DNA of 64,000 bases from Rotaria macrura. Lineage: Eukaryota > Rotifera > Eurotatoria > Philodinida > Philodinidae. The first letter of the stretch is position 1. Each line of letters begins with the position of its first letter. The notes under the pieces were generated by a model that was not told the DNA's origin, ran no database searches, and saw only the letters and a program-made list of their open reading frames with translations. Positions 61,944 through 64,000 of the stretch are shown here, piece by piece. A program made the position numbers and the translations under genes. The DNA is taken from NCBI GenBank assembly GCA_900239685.1, contig OENT01000680.1:22041-86040 (forward strand), written 5' to 3'.

Positions 61944-64000
61944 TACCAAATAGAGCTCATCGATGTCTGATTGGAAAGCATCAAGACAACCTGGGATCAT
62001 TTTTGAAGGAAATCGTGTCAATAAATGATCGAACTCCTTCTTAACATATCCTAATAGAATATGAAGAAGAAACTTACACTGTATTAAAAGCAAGTTAGAG
62101 AAAGAACATCAGAAGACAAGAGTCATGCCCGGTACATGTATGGATATGGTATGATGAGTAAATCTGTATGATATAATAACTAAAAACAAGAACAAATAAG
62201 AAGAGCTCGAATATATGCGTTTAATCATTTACATAGTAAGAAAACTACGGTATTATGATCTCTGTTAAATTCGATTCAGATCATAACGCACAGTTTCAGT
62301 ATAAACGTTGAAATAATTTTATGAAATTTAATTTTCAATTTTTTCTTATTATACTATCATCGTAACTATGTAAAAACACACTATTTTACTTATTGTAGGA
62401 TTTAACTCCAAATAAAAATACAATAATAAAAAGAATCGCAATAAGTTCGTGACAGACGTGTTTCTCAATTTAATAAAAAAAAAGAATAATAAAGTTCAAT
62501 AAATAAATTTTATCATGTTTCTTAATTCAAGACTTTCTTAGTTGAGACGCCAGTTGAATATAATAAATTTTAGATCACATCTCTAACATTTTACTTGTTG
62601 TCCCTTATGAATGGTTGGATTTCATTTTAATCTTTCAAAACTTAAGCAACATTTTTAGAGTATTGTATTGGCATTATTCAGTAGAAAACTTAATTCTGTA
62701 AAACACTGTTTACTTGCGACTTCCAGAACATTTTCTAAAACGGCAAAAAGATTTAAAAATCTTCACCCAATCTATTGTCTAACTGTCACTTACACTTTTC
62801 TACAAGCTATTGAAACGATTGCCTTGAACGCATACTAACGAGGATAAATGTTTAAAATATAATTATTATATAGTACATTGAACGGAAATTTCGATTCTAT
62901 GTGACAATGATCTTCTGACGATTCTTAGCTCTTGTATCCGAGAGTAGAATCTTTAAAATTAATACTTGAAGATATATTTCACGAAGTTAAGATTTTCTTT
63001 GCAATACCTGTCCGGAAAATCATGTTCTACCATCAATTTTTCGTTTAATCCAACGCACAATTCAAATCTCAATAAAGTGACCTGAGTTTTAACTTGATTA
63101 CTAAAAAGATTCAAGTTGTTGTTACTTTACGAAAAATAACAGTTCGGGCCAGTTTCAAACAGTGTACATTGTTGTTTTTTCATGTTTTCTGTTTCAAGAA
63201 TTGTTCTCTCAGATATTACTCCAAAACTTTTGATAAGTTCATCAAATTAGGTAGACTTGTTTGAAATACTTGAAAATTCCCACTGTTTTCTTGTTTTTTT
63301 ACCAAAGCATTTATGCAGAAAGCATATGCTCATATTTTGAACTTCTTATTTAGAAACAATACCTCTCTTAAATTCAGAACGAGAAATTTTGTAGAGAATT
63401 ACATTGTCTATTGATTAGTAACAACAACCTCTTTAGAAATTATTCTTAACTCACTACAAAGATGTGAGATGAAATTCAGTCATTCTTATAGAGCACTCAT
63501 TATTTTTTATGTTTTTGCAAGTTCATAGCATGGAAACATGCAATAAAATTCAATACAGTCGGAAATATATTTAGAAAATCATTGTGAATCTTGATTTCAC
63601 AGAAATTAACATAGTTTGATACACTTTTTAATGATAGAATCATTTTTATTATATACATACAGCAACATAATACTAAACATTTACTTTTCGAATATAATGT
63701 ATTCCCACAGAGAACACTCATATTTCTCATAGATCAAATATATTCTTAGACCGATCTATGGAACATGTTTTTTATCTCCAGGGTAGTATTCAATCTAATT
63801 TTCGAACAAGTACAAACTTGTTACTAAACCTTATATAATAAATGAATCAAAGTTAATATCTTCAATAAAAGGAAAACTTCCAATCGTCTCATGCGTTTAT
63901 TTTCAAAATTGAGATATAATACAAAAAAGCCATGTCACTGCCCATGGCGTAAATTTCTGCGAAAAAAACGCGTTTCTAAAACGCATTTCCTCATGCATGC
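61944..64000. other. Intergenic to window end, no gene seen
   Basis: Two kilobases of AT-rich DNA. Open frames (for example 61908-62093 and 63500-63730, both -) are short and featureless; the first runs through the MITE border. Confidence 0.5.

Noticed and set aside
61908-62093. Minus-strand 61-codon ORF ending inside the MITE
   Set aside because: Restoring the pre-insertion site gives an immediate stop after the duplication, so it is not a disrupted gene.

Overview
The window is eukaryotic and most likely comes from a bdelloid rotifer. The DNA is strongly AT-rich. Nearly every protein gene is a conserved animal gene split by short GT..AG introns, many of about 50-75 bp. At least nine coding starts lie 0-40 nt behind a 3' splice acceptor, as expected for spliced-leader trans-splicing. 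A telomere-type TGTGGG array lies inside the window, and two intron-free genes look bacterial. The phylum is inferred; the genes themselves are read from the sequence.

Layout. 1-2351 (-): SYNCRIP/hnRNP R-type RNA-binding protein, 3' end outside the window. 2753-7380 (+): lysyl hydroxylase (PLOD), 16 exons, 728 aa. 7771-9423 (+): parvin. 11126-11859 (-): REC114-like meiotic protein. 13821-14726 (-): uridine-cytidine kinase. 16206-22472 (-): AP-1/AP-2 beta-adaptin with two alternative first coding exons. 22.5-29.8 kb: long gene-free stretch that probably holds a 5' UTR exon. 29819-34734 (+): large single-pass membrane protein with one WAP and about ten antistasin-like domains. 36639-37706 (+): intronless PfkB sugar kinase of bacterial type. 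39475-40200 (+): disordered RPPSA-repeat protein, then a tiny one-helix membrane ORF. 40739-43209 (-): VIPAS39/SPE-39, 13 exons, 493 aa. 43807-48144: nested inverted-repeat mobile element. 48575-50608 (-): kinesin light chain. 51905-52402 (-): intronless YbaY-domain protein. 53550-54710: hAT-like element with a perfect 8-bp target duplication. 56331-59719 (-): unrecognised six-exon helical protein. 60.28-60.86 kb: TGTGGG-type repeats. 61738-61935: hAT-type MITE with a perfect 8-bp target duplication. 61.9-64 kb: no gene seen.

The genes are mostly unrelated housekeeping genes rather than a pathway. Vesicle traffic is the commonest theme: beta-adaptin, VIPAS39 and kinesin light chain. The left 43 kb is ordinary gene-rich DNA. 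The right 20 kb is enriched in transposon debris, telomere-type repeat and a bacterial-looking domain, which fits a dynamic, possibly subtelomere-derived region. I found no clear new multi-gene system. The strongest leads are the alternative beta-adaptin starts, the PfkB and YbaY transfer candidates, the interstitial TGTGGG repeats and the REC114 homologue. Exon borders were set by hand from splice consensus, reading phase and family similarity, and may be off by a base in places.
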